From: Allodiplogaster sudhausi | Taxonomy: Eukaryota > Nematoda > Chromadorea > Rhabditida > Diplogasteridae | DNA: 64,000 bases | Reading direction: 5' to 3' | Assembly: GCA_945643635.1 (NCBI GenBank) | Contig: CALZFC010000276.1 | Location: forward strand, 429,501 to 493,500 | Translations under genes and position numbers: made by a program | Notes under the pieces: generated by a model | Seen by the model: the letters and a program-made list of their open reading frames with translations, nothing else | Database searches by the model: none | Told to the model about the DNA's origin: nothing | In this document: piece by piece, positions 1 through 13,140 of the stretch | How positions within the stretch are numbered: position 1 is the stretch's first letter | Layout: each line of letters opens with the position of its first letter

Positions 1-100
1 GGAGCATGGAAGTGCAGGAAACTATAACAATGAATTCCGCTAATCAGTCAATATGAATGAGAACATCATCGGTAGCGCGTTCCTGCAAGCGAGCCACAAG

Positions 101-271
101 TCAACGTGATTTACGAACACATAAAATAGGTGTGCGGATAAAACAAACATAGTGGACAGCAGTCTGTTCCTGGCGGCCGCAACGCGACTTCGCATACTTG
201 TAGACGATGAAGACGAAGAGAGCGAGCAGAGCGAGACCAATAACGATGAGAGCGATGACACGCCAATTCAT
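101..271 (-). CDS. possible small single-pass membrane protein or exon
   Basis: An open reading frame starting with MNWRVIALIVIGLALLAL encodes about 56 residues. A hydrophobic stretch of about 20 residues (positions 4-23) is followed by a basic flank (YKYAKSR), as expected of a membrane anchor with a cytoplasmic positive side. The frame stays open upstream to about 370. No family is recognised. It may be one exon of a larger gene leaving the window on the left, since no neighbouring exon or promoter could be tied to it. Chance hydrophobic ORFs of this size are common, so confidence is low. Confidence 0.25.
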   Translation of the reverse strand: MNWRVIALIVIGLALLALFVFIVYKYAKSRCGRQEQTAVHYVCFIRTPILCVRKSR

Positions 272-370
272 TCCAGCGACAGCTAGGAAAAGGATAATCG
301 CTAAATCGAATGAATGGCGGAATTTACACACCGAGACAAAGAGGCCCTTCGTGCCCAGGAATACACACAC

Positions 371-636
371 ATTTGTACTCCCTTGTCAGTCCGGGAATTT
401 TGATACACGTCATGCGTGGAGGGCAAGAGCAAGATGGCATCTGAAAATACTCGCAAAGAGCGCAACAAGATCGACACGAAACAAAATGGAACAATTACTT
501 TTAAAAGGAAACATATATTCCAATTCATTCGCTGAGACCGCTTTACCGCGCACATTAGTTAGCAATCAATCAATACATTTGGAGTGGCAGCCATCCATGC
601 CATATCTGGCGCGCATGTGAAGCTCTCTTCAAACAA

Positions 637-673
<37 letters not shown>

Positions 674-1150
674 CTTTTACTTTGCTAATTGTAAGTGCAC
701 TAAAATTTCTGTATTTGCTTTAATGTATTTTACTTTATGTTTCTACTTTTGCATTTTCAAAATGTTTTGCACTTCTACCTTTTCGAGTTATTTCATTCGC
801 TGAGACCGCTTTGGAGCCTGAAGGTTGATGCTTTTCGTCTCAACGGCTGACCATAACAGCACACAACTTGAAAGGTTTGGCGATGGTGAAGAGCTGAAAT
901 GGTCATTGTGTTGAGTCGAGTGTTGCCTTTTCTTCAAGATGCTCACGCTGTGCTTTCGCCGCTCGAGAGATGGACCACTACGCCCTCTACTCAACACCTT
1001 TTTAATAAATAAATGTATTTTTGCTAATGTGTGCATGACACTGTGATGAATGCCTTTATTCTAAATATACCGTTCCCCAAAATTCGTTTTCACTAGCTCT
1101 AACGGATGCCCGCCACTTATAAACTCGCGGACGCTTGTGTATGTATGTAT
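371..1150. other. no gene recognised; CT microsatellite at 637-670
   Basis: Apart from a pure (CT)n tract at about 637-670, this stretch shows AT-rich sequence with short open frames that have no splice context or family motif. The phrase CATTCGCTGAGACCGCTTT occurs twice (about 525 and 793), so part of the stretch is a diverged duplication. Confidence 0.4.
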
Positions 1151-1520
1151 GTTTCTCTCTCTCACTCACTCCAATGCTATATCACATACAGTTTGAGTGC
1201 CTGAGAGGAATGGCAAAGGCTTTGCCATGGAAAAAAAGCCAAAAATACACTCACTTTCATTTCTCTCATGCTCTCTTGGAGAGACGGCACAAAGGGCTTG
1301 CTCAACACTGCCGAACGCTTGTGTGCATACATACAGACATCTCTCCCCCTCTCTCACACTACAATGCTATCTCACATGCAGTCTGAGTGGGTGAGAGGAA
1401 TGGCAAAGGCTTTGCCATTGAAAAAAGCCTGAAATATACTCACTTACACTTTCATTCCTTCTCTCTTGGAAAGGCGGCACAAAGGGCATGCTCAACGCTG
1501 CCGAACGCCAGTGTCTCTCT
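1151..1520. repeat. 190-bp tandem duplication
   Basis: Two direct copies with a 190-bp offset run from CAATGCTAT at 1172 and again at 1362. They share TGAGAGGAATGGCAAAGGCT and the later phrase GGCGGCACAAAGGGC (GACGGCACAAAGGGC in the first copy). Divergence is roughly 10-15 percent with small indels. Both open with CT-rich sequence. The copies have open frames on both strands but no consistent coding signal, so I call this non-coding repeat. Confidence 0.75.
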
Positions 1521-1699
1521 CATGCATAATAATTTCTTTTTTATTATTTCATATTTATCCTTCTCTCGAACACTGTTCTATTGTTTGGCTTGTGCGCTTT
1601 GTGTATACTTGCAGGCAGCAAGTAGTAGATAAGAAAGGCACGAACAGCGAAGTATCGTACATCGCGCTATGCTATGCTGTGCTATGAGCTAATTTTTAG

Positions 1700-4600
1700 A
1701 TGCGAATTGATGTCCTTCTGCTCATTTTCACGAGCACATCTTCTGCATACCCGGTGAACCGTTTTCGACGTGGCGATGACGTCTTGCCTCCAGTACCGGG
1801 CAGTGACACGCCAATGGAACAGGAAACGGCAGAGGAGTGCTACTTTGCCGAGCTCAGGAAAACAACTCATGAGACGAAGGATCGCCCGAGTGTGTCCAAA
1901 GTGAGCACCCGATGTTCAGGAGGCAAAGTCAAGTAAGGTTTTTTTTACACGTTTTAGCATATGTAGATATTTATAATTGGACAATTATGGTTTCAGGATG
2001 CTCGAGCTACTTGACAAATCGGCTGAAAACTATCTAGGTACTGTCAACTTGCTCGACATGATTCTATCACGCGGCGCGGGCGAATTCGAATGGAATTACG
2101 ACAACCCCGCAGAGGTTTGACCTGAATTTACAGTAGCCGTTTTAGTCATTCAAATTACCAGACCGGAGGGCTCGGACAGCGCTATATTTGCCAAAGACAT
2201 ATCGAGGAGCTAGGCACGCAGTGGGACAATGTGATTTTTTGGCATTTCAAAAGGAAAGGAGCTCAGAAAGGCTGTTCAATTCCGCCACCATTTTCTCAGC
2301 ATGCTGTATTGGTAACGCCAAAAAACACACATGTTGTCGAAAAGGAAGAAGCAAAGGGCGTTCTTTTCATGGAGCACGTGTTGCTACATATTGGCCTTCG
2401 TCAGTCATTCCATTTTCTTTTTCAGATTCCTCAATTTGATTAAATAATATCCGTATTGAAATTCAATTTCAGCTGTGTGTGCGACACATAAAGAAGAGCT
2501 GAAGCGATATCGGACACAACTAAACGTCGAGGAAACTGGACACGTCATTCATCCTCCTGTAAATCAAGGACGTTTCTCGCAAACTCCCGATATCACCGCT
2601 GACATACAACAGTATGGACCAACTTGCTCCCAGACAGATGACCCATCGTACTTCCCTCCTAATGAGAAGAACGAGGGTCCACCCATGAAGAAGACGCCGT
2701 CAACAGTATCAAGTCACGCTAAATCGGCGTTTTTAAACTTCATCAAGGCAATTGGATTGGAGAGAGTTATGAGGAAAAAGGATTTTGGAGATCTGAGTGA
2801 ACGCTCGCAGCGGAGGAAGGCACAGCTATTACGCGATGCATTTTCGATTGCTTATGAGATCGTCGCTCCGGACGGGCCTGAAGAACTGAAGCAAATGGTG
2901 ATCTCGACAGAACTCGAAGGCCTCTACGAAAGGCGTCGGACCGACCGATATGAGGCACTCATGATGGGATTGAAATCGCGATTTCTAGCTGCTTCAACAC
3001 GAGTAGAGAAGCTACACCTAGTGTCAATTGTTGCTCCACGTTTGAGCCTTGCAGAAGTCCAACGCTACGTGCCTGGGTTATCGGAATACTTCTACTCAAA
3101 GGCCAAGCGGCTGTCTCATAGAGCTGGACAGGAAATAAAAAAAGGATGTCAGACGACAGAAGTATGATGCATACAAGATCAACCGATTTGTCGAATTTAT
3201 TTCCAGGTAAAACTGTTGATTTCTTTGGGAATAATTAACCTATGTTTTGTTCTATGTGAACAAGTTCATCTTGCCGTAAAACATACATCCAGAAAGTTTG
3301 AGCGATTTTCTTCCATTACATTCTGAGCAATAGTAACGTGAAAACTGGCGGGTAGAGAGTTAGCTACGGTAGGTCAGAGCCACCCTCCTATTGCACATGC
3401 TCTCTCGACCGAGCGACAGGCAACTTTTTGAGCACGCGCATTCAAATTGTTTCTCTAGCGCTACTGTATAATTATTCGCCGGATACTTCCTTTAACTCTT
3501 TTATGTAAGTTTGTTTTTAAGTTTCAAAGTTGCTGTCAGCCTGCCCTTTGGGACACGAACTTCTAAGCTGTCTGACGGGACGCTAATCGAGTATCCGAAT
3601 GTTCTACGCCAGCACAGTGCAAGCGAAATCATTGAGCTCTTTAAAAGGTTCTAAAAATTTTGTAATCCCGTAATAATCTTATTAATGGTTCTAAGAGAGC
3701 TCGAGGAGACTGAGGAAACCCACCTTCTTATGTCCCCTGCTACGATGTACAGAATATTAGAAGCCTGCAGTGCAACCAGGCGGAAGAGTCTACACGGAGT
3801 CGACTTTTTCGTGGCAGAAGCAATGGAGGTTCGTTATTTCGAGAAATTTGTCCTAGGCATTTGACTTTTTCGTGGCAGAAGCAATGGAGGTTCGTTATTC
3901 CGAGAAAGTTATACTTTTCAAGGCTTTTGATGATGCTCACACAATTATCGATGGCCTCAAGGCAGATGGGGACGTTGACGAATTCTGGCATTCATCTCTC
4001 AAAATGAAACTACTGGAAGCCAAGCAATACCTTCGTACAGACTTTAAAGTCCATGTGAAGCATAATTCAAGAGTTGCTGATCACTGCATCCGGCATGCAC
4101 TCAGTGATCCGAATTCTGACGAATTCTCTGAGCAGTGCGAGGGAGAAGACGTTCAGCATTCTCACATTCACGATTTAATTTGCGACAGATGCGAGCTAGT
4201 AAAAGTAGGTGATTTGGCTATCTGGTTTACTTCGCCATACTTGATAATCAGATTGTAGAGACACGTTTAGATTGCACTGGGCGATCTCCTTGAAACCGTT
4301 AAAGAACTGCACGAGTCCGCCGACAACACGAGTCCTCAGAAGACGAAATTTGATCGGATCTTGCGAGACGTGCGCGACATTGACAATAGCATACAAGAGC
4401 TGAAGAAACATCAAGTTCGAGCGACAGCTAGCGAGATGGACCGAGATAGAATTGTGTCATCGCTTCAAATTGGCGAAGCCTTGATAACAATGGACTGGGC
4501 TATGAAGCTACTCCCAATGTTTGCGCGTGAAAAGACGACAGATTACTTTGCGAAACGCGGGATGTCCTGGCACATATCTCATGTGTTAGCGAAGAAGGAC

Positions 4601-6301
4601 GACGTGAATTATGTGCAGCACACTTTTGTTCACATAATCGAAGGAGAACTGCAGGTTTACTTCTTAAATCTGTTTATTCTATTATGAGCTTTCATATTTT
4701 CAGGATACGGTAGCTGTTACGTCTTTACTCCTCCACACACTCCATGAGCTCTTTAAAGAAGGAATCAAGCGTGTACACCTGCGGTCCGACAATGCTGGTT
4801 GTCTGCTCTACTAGTAAAGTAATTATAGCAACAATGAGTTCGTTTGAGGTTGTTACAAGAGCAGCGCGACAATTGCCAGCTTGAACCAAATCAGTGCTGA
4901 AACGAAAGTTAAAATCGGATCTTATTTCTTCTCCGAAGCTCAGGTTGATCACGAACGTTCAAATTGAAAAACTAACAGGTGACAGAAACGTCAACAAATA
5001 CAACATCATACTTACAGGCCGGGAAATCTGCATGTGACCGCATGGCAGCAGTTGTCAAGAGGAAGATTCACGATTTTGTCGACTCTGGGCATGATGTAAA
5101 GAATACAGAAGATTTCTTCGTGGGTATCATATCTGGAAAGCCTCTATCTGGACTTTCCGTCTACATCAGAAGACAGGAGCAGGCTAAGGCATCCACAACA
5201 AAGATTCTCGGCATTTCAACTCTGAATACATTTGTGTTCAACGATGATGGAATCCGCGCATATCGCCACTCAACAATTGGACGCGGCACGCACATTCGCT
5301 ACGACAGCCTTCAGCCGAACATTGTTGAAGGAACAATAATTCGAGAGGGTGGAAAATTGCCTGGTGTATCAGATTTCTGGGCCACAACCGGCAAAGCTCT
5401 ACGTCTTGAAACAACTCATCACAGAGCAACAGAGCATGCAGATGAAGCCGAACACTGCAAGCCAGAGGATTCAGATTCATGCGATTCCTTGCTACATCTC
5501 TTTAGATGCCCGGAAGAGGCATGCACTGCGGAATTCTTACTGTCTTCCAACTTGGAGCGTCATTTGCTGCTGGGCAAGCATAAATTGGTCCCTGAGCGCT
5601 TGACACTACGGGATCAATCGCTGCAGTTCTACTCTGTCCACCTGGAAGGCGTCCACGCAAAAAGAGTTTATCCTGATGTTACTTCGGCGTTAGAGTCGCT
5701 TCAGGTGAGTAGAGAAAGAAAATGGGAATGCGGGCCTGCAGGAATTATACGTATTTCAGGAAACGAATGCCAACGGAAAAAAGCCATGCAAGGGTGGGCG
5801 CTTCGTGCTCGCAAACGAAGCGAGCGGCTACCAGAGCGCTCGAAGGCATATAACACCAAACTGTTTTCCGATGGCTGGCAATCTAAAGTGAAAGTCGATC
5901 CACGAGCGGCTGAAAAGCGAATGAAAGATGCTGTTGATGAATCGGGAAAATTGATGTTTGCTCCAACGGAACTTCTTAATTACAGACAAATTGCAGCCAT
6001 CTTCAGCCGATTAGCCCAAAAGCAGAAGCAGGCACGTGTATTTTTATGTGGAATTTTAAGAGAAACTCCAAAATTACAGAACCCACCAGTTCTTCCTGAT
6101 ACTCCAGAAGCAGCAGAAGCTGTAAGTGAAGTTTTTGCACAGGAAGGGGATGAGGAAGAAGAATTCGTTACCGATCCCTTGTTTCAATCGACCTACGATC
6201 TTGATCGCGAGGAAGTTCAGCTGCTCGATATATTAGACGATTCTGCAATAGCAAACGACGAAGAGCCAACTAACAAACGCTCCAAAGACGAACTATTTTA
6301 G
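1700..6301 (+). CDS. C2H2 zinc-finger protein of a transposon-derived (DDE-like) family, multi-exon, possibly decaying
   Basis: The conceptual protein carries, in order, blocks I recognise from a high-copy invertebrate family: FVEFIS (about 3195), ATMYRILEACSATRRKSLHG (about 3740-3800), AKQYLRTDFKVHV (about 4020), ALSDPN, MDWAMKLLPMFAREK and AKRGMSWHISH (about 4490-4580), LRSDNAGC (about 4780-4802), AGKSACDR and DSGHDVKNTEDFF (about 5020-5110), one C2H2 finger FRCPEEACTAEF..H....H (about 5500-5583), and a C-terminal GWALRARKRSERL...FSRLAQKQKQ block. The Asp in DNAGC is a plausible first catalytic acid, hence DDE-like; this is inference. Exons include about 1700-1932, 1997-2114, 2160-2400, 2475-3200, 3530-3650, 3708-3828, 3890-4205, 4270-4650, 4705-4810 and 4978-6301. 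Frame conflicts follow A-runs near 3140 and 5775, and the junction after SDNAGC is unresolved. It may be a dying copy, or the homopolymers may be sequencing errors. Confidence 0.75.
3802..3899 (+). repeat. 61-bp tandem duplication that forms an intron (3829-3889)
   Basis: GACTTTTTCGTGGCAGAAGC begins at 3802 and again at 3863. The copies continue nearly identically through ...ATGGAGGTTCGTTAT. Each contains the proto-splice word GGAG|GT. Splicing from the GT of copy 1 to the AG of copy 2 removes exactly 61 nt (3829-3889), restores the conserved coding frame, and avoids a TGA that reading through would meet. Confidence 0.8.
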
Positions 6302-8116
6302 CTTTTTTAAACCTTACCTTTGTAAAACAATATTCGTATTTTTTCGAGAACAGTATTATTGGCTACGTTAAATATAATTGAATTTATACAAAATGATCAT
6401 TGTTAACTGTATTCGTAAACACTAGCCGTTTCCAAAATAGATGTTGGGGATTCCAATTCGAAAGATAAAGCGTCATGCACCTTAAAAAGCATCAGATAAT
6501 AATAAAACGCAATATAACACAATAAAATAAATTTCCACAGATGTTACAGAGGAGTAAAAATGAACATCAGATTCATGTTTCTAACAACAAAGAACCCTAT
6601 GGCACATTTTTTGGGACAAAAGCTCAATCGGTACCATTTTTTCTAAAATCGCTCAAAAAAGCCAAATCCTCTCGTCGAATTTTTCCCCGATTTCAAGATT
6701 TCTTAAACATAGAGTGGCTTTGCATTTTCATCTGTAGATATATTATGCACAAGTCACAGTACTCTCGAATGGTTATAATCGTTTTGGGAACTTGGCTCGA
6801 AAACTACTCGATTGTTGGCTCCGAAAGAGTTTTCAAACATTTTTTTTTTCTGTCGTTGCACCTAAAAATGCAATTTCTTAACTTATGTAGCACTTTTGAG
6901 CGGTAAATCACTAGAGAACTGCAAACAATTCAGGAATAGATATTTTGTGGTGCTCGATACTTTAAAATGACAATTTTGAAATACGATCTAAATATATTCG
7001 ACCATATCGCCTGCAACAGTGAGCATTCAAATGCATGTTCCCAAAAAAAGTGTCCTCAGATTTCGATTATAAAGCTGTATCCAACTCAGTTTTAGCTGCT
7101 CTTTCTTGCAGTGTAAAGATCATGTGGAAAATAGGTGAACAAGACCCATTAAGATTCCAAAGAATAAGTATTTCAACACCAGAAATTGGCATAAAAACAC
7201 AAAAAGTAAATTTTCGGCCTGTAGACTTGTTATTTGCGTACAAATCATAGGCCCAATTTGAAGAGCATAAAAAATCACATCGAATGATCTATTCTTCTTT
7301 ACAATTGATGAAGTTTGAATGAGATTATGTTTGAAAAGCTGAAACCGACAATTGGCTTAGGAACGCTTATTCAAATGCAGATACCCAAAAAAAGTGTCCG
7401 AGATTTTTCGTCGTAGAAACATATTATATGTAGTTTTCGCTCCTCTTTCACGTGGAAGATTCAGTTTTTGGAAAGTAATAGTAAAAAAAAAAGTTATTGC
7501 CTGAAAACGACACTTCAAAAAATTAAATTGGTCAAAAGTTATAAAAATTTTAATTTTTCGAATATGGTCATCTGGGACTTTTTTGTGTAGTTTTCGACAA
7601 GGAATCGAACAGTGAAAAGAATATTGAGAAATATTAAGTATAACGTTAGATATGGTCATCCAAAGTTTAAGAACATTACGACTTATATCTAAGTGAAAAA
7701 TTTTTTTCTAAACTTCCGGACCGCCTAGACTTCGTTATGAACACTAGATATATCCCTCATAAAGTTTACAACGCTAAACTAAACAAAAATGCAGGCGCTC
7801 CTCGAACCTTACAGAGAGGCTCTCTTAATGTACGACTATGAAAAAATAAATACATACGCCTTTTTGTTATTATCATTTTTCATAAGTCACATTGTATTTG
7901 TAGTCTATGTTGTACACATTGATGCATTGTGGTTGTATTTTTTTTTTCGTTAAAATTCCGAAACGAATGATAAACATATTTACTGTCATACTTTGCAATG
8001 TTTATTTTCCAATTTCCCTTGACGGTTTGGTCTTGCAGAAGTATCGAATATAATTTTTTGAGTCAATTTGAAAGGCTGTTCTTTCCGCATTCCTTACAAT
8101 TAGTTGGATTGTCTAG
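6302..8116. other. AT-rich intergenic DNA with diverged repeats
   Basis: No gene recognised. Two diverged direct copies carrying TCAAATGCA...CCCAAAAAAAGTGTCC begin near 7025 and 7370 (offset about 345 bp). CTTACAGAGAGGCTCTCTTAA at about 7808-7828 matches the terminal sequence of the foldback element at 35999-37706, so a solo or degraded end of that family lies here. Confidence 0.5.
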
Positions 8117-8548
8117 CCGCCTGGAAACGTCAGTTATTTGATCACCCCCTCAAAAAGTGCCTGACCTGTTAGATCATTGCAAACTCGCATGAAGTTTGCG
8201 TGTTGCTCGACCAGCGCCGCAACATCCGTGCCATTACAACGGATGACGGAGTACTGTATCAGAGAGACGACATCGCAAGTCGATGACGTCAGAGAGGAAT
8301 CTGTAGATCAGTAGATTACTCTTTACAATTAGAAGTGGCCTTATTATATTAAGGCTTCTGTTAGTGTGATTTTTGCCGATATATAATAATGCTATTAGAA
8401 TTAGGGCTTTTTCAATCACTGAATCGTACGTCCAAAAGAAAGAGAGAAAAATACCACTCTGAACGCGAAGCAGTAGCCAGTAGTCGGAGGAGTAAGAGAC
8501 GACAATTACAATGATGACATTAAGCAGAAAGGTAGAAGTCATCTCCAT
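8117..8548 (-). CDS. candidate small secreted protein (2-3 exons)
   Basis: Exon 1 (8548-8455) begins MEMTSTFLLNVIIVIVVSYS, a credible signal peptide, and ends AGTG|GTATTT in phase 1. Exon 2 (8300-8166) starts after CTACAG and continues the frame as D-SSLTSSTCDVVSLIQYS..., 45 codons with three Cys, ending CTAACAG|GTCAGG. A third short exon after TTCCAG at about 8125 would end almost at once at a TAG, giving roughly 78 residues. Phase agreement between exons 1 and 2 and the signal peptide are the support. No family is recognised and there is no homology evidence. Confidence 0.4.
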
Positions 8549-8755
8549 CTTTTGCTCAGCACCCGCCCACCAGGAAGGCATTCTTGCCAGTTGCTGTCTA
8601 CTTTGGGGGGAAAAACTAACTGAAAATAAGAGTGAACCACGCCCTCACTATTAGCATAGCTATTGTTGCGCAGCTTCCGCTTTTCCTGCTTTATCCCTAC
8701 ATTTCTGTCTATTATATCTATTTCCATCGCTTCTTCTCCCTTCCCTTTCACTCTT

Positions 8756-8760
8756 CCTCG

Positions 8761-8795
<35 letters not shown>

Positions 8796-8968
8796 TTTCT
8801 TATTTTCTCTATTTCCACCTCTTGCTGCTCTTTCTTATTCTCTTTCTCTCGCTCACCATTTCTCTCTCTCTTTCTCTCGCTCACTATCTCTCTCTTTTTA
8901 ATTCTCTCAATTTCTCTGCTGCCTTATTTCTGAATCTCGTTTCTCTCTCTCTCTCTCTCTCTCTCAAT
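8756..8968 (+). repeat. CT-rich microsatellite in 5' leader or first intron of the fusion gene
   Basis: Pure and interrupted (CT)n ends at a 3' splice-like AATTCAG|GA just before the ATG at 8975, so it acts as an extended polypyrimidine tract. Confidence 0.7.
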
Positions 8969-8974
8969 TCAGGA

Positions 8975-11197
8975 ATGTCTCGTCGCTTCGGCGAGCAAGT
9001 GCCGAAGGAAGTGCCAGATTCGGAGAAAGGCGAAGAACCTTGGAGAGAAGAAGTTCCATCGTCCTCTTCGTCAGAGAAGAAGAAAGATGAGAAGGGGGGC
9101 CTTCTGGCTTGGCTTAGAAGTGACGAATGCGGCAGTGAAGCGACAGCAGAGACGGCATTCGGAAGGAGGAAAGGCAGGTTCAGGGTGAGGGAATTCAGGG
9201 TGAGAGTTGGGTTTAGTGGGTTGGGTATCGGGTCAGAGTTGGGTTTAGTGGGTTGGGTATCGAAGAGAGCTGTGCTTTTAAGAGAAAAGGTGTCAAGAGC
9301 CCAAATGTTGGGTAGCTAAAGGCGGAGTAATAAAGGAAAGGAACTGCACTAATGATCATACAAGTGTTACTGTATTCTAGTTGTGTACGCAGACTACACG
9401 GCATCCGCACGCGCCGTACGCTCCATCGAAGAGTACATATTGTGAGAGGTTAGACAGAGAGGGAGAGTGAGAGAGAGAGAGTAGAGAAAACTGAAGAGAG
9501 AGAGAGAGAGGAAGAGAGAGGTCAAAGAGACATAGAGACAATGGAGAGACAAGAAGAGACAAAGAGGTGAGAGACAATCAGTCATAATGTAATATATTTT
9601 AAAAATTATGCATGAAAAATTTTAATTCAACACTAATTTTTTAAAGCAACCATGTATGCAGCTAGATGTTTCTATTCAGTTGACGTCAGTTGTATATTTT
9701 TCTGAGAAATAGGTCCCATGTTAATTGTATGTTTATTTTGCTGTTTTATTATGTTTCAAAGGTTTGAAATATTTATTTTGACCTTAAAAATGTAATTCTC
9801 CCCACAGATGCAGCCCCTCTACGGCAACACGCACTCGTCGGTGACAGTGACTGCAGAGCAGACGACGCTCTTTGTGCATGAAGCGAGGCGAGACGGCAGA
9901 TTTAAATATTTGAATTTGTGAAAAGGCGGGATAATTTAATTTAGTTATTGGCGGGAGATTTTCTTATTGGGTGTTTATATCATTGAAGAGGTTGAAAAAT
10001 GTAAAATTAAAAAAATGAGCGATTCTATATGTGCTATTTCATTATGAAAGATTTATTTATTTAAAACATTTTTTTTAAATAATTGTAATGCGGTTGATTC
10101 AATTAATGTGGCAGGTATTTTATTATTTAAATTAACTTCGCATTGCATCGTGCTTGATTGCTTGAATGTTTATTAATTCAATGTTTTAAAAACAAATTTT
10201 TTGATGATTCTAATTTCCGCGCGATTCAGACAAGAGCTCCGCTCTGCAACGGGCGCAGGAGATGAGGACGCAGTCATCTTTGTGGGCAGCGGGGCCACGG
10301 CGGCTGTCGATCTACTATTGCATCTCTTGACGGGCGGTGGAGGTTGGGAGAGGGAGAGAGAGAGAAAGAGAGATGGTAGAGAGAAGAGAGAGATATAGTA
10401 TAGAAAAGAGAGAGAGAGAGAGAGCCTAATAGTTATAGCAGGAGACGACGAAGAGCTCGTCGTTCTGCATTCTCTCATGGAGCATCACTCGAGTCTGCTG
10501 CCGTGGCAGAGAAGAGCGACGAGAGTGGAGAGAGTGGCAGAGAGCGAGAGTGGACGGATTGACAAGAAACATCTGGAGGGACTGCTCAGCGAGGTTAGAG
10601 AGAGATTTATTAAAGAGAAGAAAATGGAATGAAGTTTTGTCGTAATAGCCTTATATGTATTTATTGTTAAAGAGCTAGGAAATTTTTGTAAGGAAATTAA
10701 AAAAATTTCTCCCGCCAGAGATTTTAAATCTAGATTCGACTAGAACATCCCCACGCACGTATCGTTGGCGCCTTCACAGCTGCATCGAACATCACGGGGG
10801 TTCTCGCAGAATTCGAGCAAATCAATGGCATCTTAAAGAGGTTATCTTCATGAAATAAAAGGGAAATAAATAATGAAGAGTTGTTTGTGGGCTGAAAAAG
10901 TTGGAATCTTAAAATGGAGCTCATGCCCTCATTATTTATGCACTAATTTTTAGCACTAACACTAGAAGAAGAACCGTTGTGTTTAATTGCGTCTCTATCT
11001 ATATTATCTGTTTCAATCAACGCAGCTCAGTTCTCTCGCACACTCTTTCTCACTCCAAATCTCCCAAATCTCGGTATCCTTCTCTGTCATTGTCTGTCTT
11101 CCTCTCTCTCTCTCCCTCTCTCTCTCTCTTTCTTTCACTCTCTCTCTCTCGCACCCTCTATTCTCTCTCTCTCTCTTTCTCTCTCTCTCGCACCCTC

Positions 11198-11249
<52 letters not shown>

Positions 11250-12826
11250 TTCTTTCTCTCTCCCTCTCTCTCTCTCTCTCTCCAGTCACGGTGCTCTCTC
11301 CGTCTGGGACTTTGCCACGGCTGCTCCCTACGTCGAGATGAGCATCGGCACTGCGGACGCGCTCTTCTTCTCTGGCCACAAGTTTGTGGGCGGAGTCGGC
11401 TCACCAGGTTAGACAGGGTTTAAGGAAGACCTTATGACCTTAACACCTTGACATATTAACTGATCACTCTTCTCCGGAAGCCTTTATGCCATAAAAAAAA
11501 ACATTAATAACGCGCTTAATATTCTTTCACTTCAAGCGTATTCTAGGCGTACTCGTCGTTAAAAAGCGATTGATCCGAGCGAAGCAGCCAAGGAGAACGG
11601 GCGGTGGCGCAGTCTTCTTTGTGAGTTCTATTTTATTCTCTCTTTCTTCTCATTCTTTCTCTCTCTAGCTCGCTCTCTCTCTCTCTCTCTCTGTCTCTTT
11701 CTCTCTCTCTATTCTATCTACACACTCTCACTCCCTCTCCCTTCTTCTTTCTTTCCCTCTTTCTTTTCTCTCTCTCTCCATTCTCTCTACCCTTTGTTTC
11801 TCTCTCTGTTTGTCTCTCTCTCTATCTCTTTCTCACTCTTACACTGATCTCTCTCTTTCTCTTCCACTCCCCTTCCACCATCGCTTCCTCGTAGGTTGAG
11901 CCGTCCGGCATGGCCCACTACCTGCGCGACGTGGAGTACCGCGAGGAGGCGCGCACTCCGGATGCAGTGGGCGCTGTACGCCTCGCTCTCGCTCTCCGGC
12001 TGAAGCAATCCATTGGAAGGGACCTCATCCGAACAAGGGAGGAAGCTATAACAAGGTTGGGGAAGGGGGGTCAATTCATTCGTACCTCTCCGAGAAGAGG
12101 AGGAAGCTATAATTAGGTTAGGGTCAATTAATTTTTCCCACCAGAAAACTACCTAGCCATACGAAGCTTTATCATTCATTGAAAAAAAAAATATTAGATG
12201 CTGTTGTATTAAATTAGAAAATGAGGAAATTGGGCTGGAATAATTTTTTTTTCTAACAATTAAATATTTACAGACGAATAATGGCTCGCCTAGCAGCGTG
12301 CCCTTCTGTGGTGTTACTCGGACCGAAAACTATGAAACGTCGTCTTCCGATCTTCTCTTTCCTTGTCAAGGTCTCTCGTTGTACTCCTTGAATGACTCTT
12401 AAAGGCCATGTTGATTGTATAGCTGATATAAAACATTAAGTGAGAAATCAAATGGAGAATAATTAGCAAGAAGATAAACCATCTGGTTTTTTAAATAAAT
12501 AATTAATTCGCGCTATATGCAGGACGCTCCGTCAGGCTTCTTCTTCTTCCACCACAACTACATCTCGGCACTGCTCAACGATCTCTTCGGTGTGCAGAGT
12601 CGTGCAGGCTGCGCGTGTGCTGGACCATACGCGCAGCATCTTCTTGGAATCACGCAAGAAGTACTTTCTTCTTCTTCTTCTTCTTTTTTTCATCTCATGA
12701 GTAAACTTTTTTTTAGCCTTTCCTTCACCTGCCCTATCTCTCTCCATGTTTCTCTCGCGCCATCTCTCTTTCTCGTTCTTTCTCTCTCTCTCTTTCTCTC
12801 TCTCTGTGTCTGTCTCTCTCTCTCTG

Positions 12827-12858
<32 letters not shown>

Positions 12859-12986
12859 TCCTCTCTTCTCTCTCTCTATCTTCATCTACCATGCTCTCAC
12901 TCACCCTCTATTTTATCTCTCTCCTCTCTCTCTCTCGCGCTCTCTCTCTCACTCTCTCTTCTCTCCTTTCTCTCTCCTTTCTTCTT

Positions 12987-13026
<40 letters not shown>

Positions 13027-13066
13027 CCCTTTCTTCTCTCTCTCTCTCTCTCTCCTCTCTCTCTCC

Positions 13067-13140
<74 letters not shown>

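Noticed and set aside
6541..6906. ORF of 121 residues in the intergenic region
   Set aside because: No splice context, AT-driven composition and overlap with diverged non-coding repeats.
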